A stretch of DNA of 8,026 bases from an uncultured Campylobacter sp. (GTDB lineage Bacteria > Campylobacterota > Campylobacteria > Campylobacterales > Campylobacteraceae), in NCBI RefSeq assembly GCF_937997595.1, contig NZ_CALKTS010000117.1, forward strand, positions 1 through 8,026. Direction: 5' to 3'. Under the pieces are notes generated by a model. That model did not search any database. It saw only the letters and a program-made list of their open reading frames with translations, and was not told where the DNA came from. Below are positions 6,723-8,026 of this stretch, in pieces; positions within the stretch are counted from its first letter, which is position 1; each line of letters starts with the position of its first letter. A program made the position numbers and the translations under genes.

Positions 6723-6762
6723 GGGATTTAAAATTTAATGAATTTGAAAAATTTTAAATCCC
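6723..6762. repeat. Perfect 14-bp inverted repeat between the binding-protein genes
   Basis: GGGATTTAAAATTT (6723-6736) pairs with AAATTTTAAATCCC (6749-6762) around a 12-base loop. It lies 64-103 bases beyond the stop of paralogue 2 (minus strand). No T tract follows the stem, so it is not a textbook terminator; it could stabilise the 3' end of the mRNA or end transcription inefficiently. Confidence 0.75.
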
Positions 6763-6825
6763 AAGATTTTAGTTATACAAGCTACCTGCGATAAATTTTA
6801 TATTTTAATTCCTAGCTCTACGCTT

Positions 6826-7629
6826 TTATAGCAAATCATAAATTCCATCTAGCAGGAAGTATTTTTTATCCGCCGTACCGCGGTAAAAAGGCTCGAAAGT
6901 GTCCTGATAAGCCTTTTTGAAAAAGCCCTCTTTGCTTAGTTTTACAAGCTCTGCGTTGATAAAATCAAGTAGCTCCTTATTTCCTTTTTGCACGCCAATA
7001 CCGATGAAATCGGGCTTGCCGAAGTTTTGAAACGGCACTTCGAGCGTATCGTCCACGACGGCGTAGGCTAGCACCGTGATATTTAAATTGATGTATCCGT
7101 CAGCTTTGCCGTCTCGGATCATCGCGTAGCATTCGCTTGTGCTTTTGCAGTAGCTTACGTTGCTAAATTTCTCTTTTTTGAGGTAATTATCTACGGTCGT
7201 GCCCTCTTCGGTTATGAGCCTCATATCGCGCAAACGCGATATATCTTTGATGGCGTCCGCTTTGCGAGTTAGTACGCCGAGATTGGTCGAAAAATACGGC
7301 ATCGAGAAGTCCACGTGATTTTTACGCGCCGAATCGATTACGAAGGTAGCTGCAACTATATCGACTTTATTATTGACTAGATACGAGACGCGATCGGCGG
7401 CGCTTAGAGAGACAAACTGCACTTCGCCTTGTTTGGCACCGAAAATCGCCTTTGCGATCGCATTGGCAAGCTCGATTTCAAAGCCTTCAAATTTACCACC
7501 ACTAATCTCGCTAAAAGGCGGTCTGCCGTCTCTGACGCCTACTCTAATGACGCCGCTATTTCTGATCTCTTGCAGCGTGTTTGCAAAAAGCCCCGCACAA
7601 AGCAAGATCAAAGTAAAAAGTAGTTTCAT
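6826..7629 (-). CDS. Periplasmic amino-acid-type solute-binding protein (CjaA/PEB1-like), paralogue 2
   Basis: A 267-residue family 3 binding protein, clearly a duplicate of its neighbour, with near-identical C-termini (the last ~45 residues differ at few positions). The signal peptide MKLLFTLILLCAGLFA precedes NTL; Cys11 follows Leu-Leu, not a lipobox. Landmarks are VIRVGVRDGRPPFSE, GKFEGFEIELA, ATFVIDSARKNHVDFSMPY (94-112) and KADGYINLN (175-183). Arg102 is kept, but the usual Thr of the T..R motif is Asp99, and the Asp that normally binds the ligand amino group is Leu182. Unlike paralogue 1 it keeps the GTT loop (143-145). The ligand may therefore not be an ordinary amino acid. Cys161 and Cys167 could form a disulfide. 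The start is supported by AAGGAG (7637-7642) seven bases ahead. No transporter partners are adjacent. Confidence 0.92.
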   Translation of the reverse strand: MKLLFTLILLCAGLFANTLQEIRNSGVIRVGVRDGRPPFSEISGGKFEGFEIELANAIAKAIFGAKQGEVQFVSLSAADRVSYLVNNKVDIVAATFVIDSARKNHVDFSMPYFSTNLGVLTRKADAIKDISRLRDMRLITEEGTTVDNYLKKEKFSNVSYCKSTSECYAMIRDGKADGYINLNITVLAYAVVDDTLEVPFQNFGKPDFIGIGVQKGNKELLDFINAELVKLSKEGFFKKAYQDTFEPFYRGTADKKYFLLDGIYDLL

Positions 7630-7662
7630 TTGCCGCTCCTTTGTTTAGGTTATTTACGGCTA

Positions 7663-7668
7663 ATTCTA
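7663..7668 (-). promoter_or_regulatory. Candidate -10 box of binding-protein paralogue 2
   Basis: TAGAAT on the minus strand (one mismatch to consensus), preceded by a T-rich stretch. It would give a leader of about 26 bases, the same as for paralogue 1. Moderate support only. Confidence 0.45.
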
Positions 7669-7697
7669 GCGAAATTAAAATCAAAAGGCGCTTTTTT

Positions 7698-7758
7698 AGG
7701 CTAAATTTATTTGCCGTTTGCTTTTTATGAAATTTCAAGACGCCGTTAAATTTAGCCT
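7698..7758. repeat. Spaced 12-bp inverted repeat in the divergent control region, possible operator
   Basis: AGGCTAAATTTA (7698-7709) and its exact reverse complement TAAATTTAGGCT-type arm (7747-7758, reading TAAATTTAGCCT) are 37 bases apart. The right arm ends nine bases before the -10 of the lipoprotein promoter, so a protein bound there would cover the -35 region. A regulatory role is inference. Confidence 0.55.
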
Positions 7759-7764
7759 TAGATT

Positions 7765-7773
7765 TGATATAAT
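7765..7773 (+). promoter_or_regulatory. Extended -10 promoter of the predicted lipoprotein gene
   Basis: TGATATAAT: a perfect TATAAT (7768-7773) with a TG extension. Transcription would start near 7780, about 20 bases ahead of the ATG. Confidence 0.75.
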
Positions 7774-7799
7774 CGGGCAAAATTTATGGAAAGGATGAT

Positions 7800-8026
7800 A
7801 TGAAAAATTTTATCTTTTTGTGGCTTTTACTTGCGGGCTGCGCTTTCGGCGCCGCTAAAGAGGATGCGGCGGCTTCTACTACGCAGCAGGCGGCGTCAAA
7901 TTTGCCGCAGCCGAATTTTGAAATTTTTTACGATGAAAATGCTAGCGATGCGCAGATAGATGCGGGGTTGGATGCGCTTTTAGAATTCGCGGCGCAAAAC
8001 AGGGGCAGGATCGACGAGGATTTCGG
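7800..8026 (+). CDS. Predicted lipoprotein, N-terminal part (3' end outside window)
   Basis: The frame opens at ATG 7800 and stays open to the window edge, giving 75 residues. AAGGA at 7791-7795 lies four bases ahead; an earlier ATG at 7795 is closed after two codons. The N-terminus MKNFIFLWLLLAGCAF is a short signal peptide with a lipobox L-A-G-C at 11-14, predicting lipidation of Cys14 and a membrane-anchored periplasmic protein. A cleavage after FGA by signal peptidase I is the alternative. A low-complexity linker rich in Ala, Gln and Thr (about 18-34) leads into PNFEIFYDENASDAQIDAGLDALLEF, which looks like the start of a folded domain. I do not recognise the family. Being divergent from the binding-protein gene does not by itself link their functions. 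Confidence 0.75.
   Translation, partial: MKNFIFLWLLLAGCAFGAAKEDAAASTTQQAASNLPQPNFEIFYDENASDAQIDAGLDALLEFAAQNRGRIDEDF

Larger units (their letters stand above)
6599..6825. other. 227-base spacer between the two binding-protein genes
   Basis: No gene is seen. It carries the promoter of paralogue 1 near its left end, a 14-bp inverted repeat at 6723-6762, and a smaller hairpin, GCGGT (6667-6671) with ACCGC (6685-6689). The presence of a promoter suggests that the two paralogues are separate transcripts, though read-through is possible. Confidence 0.6.
7630..7799. other. 170-base divergent control region
   Basis: It separates paralogue 2 (leftward) from the predicted lipoprotein gene (rightward). 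It contains a -10 candidate for each and a spaced 12-bp inverted repeat lying between them. Confidence 0.6.

Noticed and set aside
6243..6731. 162-codon + strand frame opposite binding-protein paralogue 1
   Set aside because: Antisense to a well-supported gene; the matching frame opposite paralogue 2 (7373-7648) gives the same kind of translation because the DNA is duplicated, not because it is coding.
7556..7780. 74-codon minus-strand frame across the start of paralogue 2
   Set aside because: It overlaps the signal peptide and control region in another frame and lacks a convincing ribosome binding site.

Overview
The window looks like a chromosomal segment of a Campylobacter-type epsilonproteobacterium (Campylobacterota). 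The evidence is a QueF that matches the Campylobacter form closely, a pair of CjaA/PEB1-like solute-binding proteins, T-rich tracts ahead of TATAAT -10 boxes with no clear -35, and frequent AAATTT/AAAATTTT words. The coding sequence is visibly richer in G+C than C. jejuni, so one of the mid-40s %GC species (C. gracilis, showae, rectus or curvus type) is a reasonable inference. I cannot name the species.

Left part (1-2203, + strand): three tightly packed genes with 4-base stop/start overlaps, clearly one transcript. They are the C-terminal part of an EAL-domain protein whose catalytic residues are largely lost, queF (queuosine biosynthesis), and a 411-residue HD-domain protein whose C-terminal half is YfbR-like and whose N-terminal half looks like a second, decayed copy of the same fold.

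Middle (2204-4751): the 148-base gap after the HD gene is not empty. On the minus strand it encodes the small bacterial SRP RNA (4.5S RNA, ffs), with the complete GGAA-capped SRP hairpin, a 13-bp terminal stem and its own TATAAT. A 139-residue protein of unknown function follows on the + strand, then typA/bipA (translational GTPase, TTG start) with its own promoter and a rho-independent terminator.

Right part (4752-8026): a HAD-IB phosphatase, then a 446-base A+T-rich spacer full of short palindromes. Next come two paralogous periplasmic amino-acid-type binding proteins on the minus strand, each apparently with its own promoter and no permease or ATPase genes beside them. Last is the start of a divergently transcribed predicted lipoprotein that runs off the window.

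Most of this is housekeeping content. The points that merit a second look are the unannotated-looking SRP RNA, the decayed EAL domain coupled to QueF, the apparent internal duplication in the HD protein, and the two binding proteins, which have lost different ligand-site residues while parts of their DNA remain nearly identical. I do not see a defence system, CRISPR array, prophage or insertion sequence.
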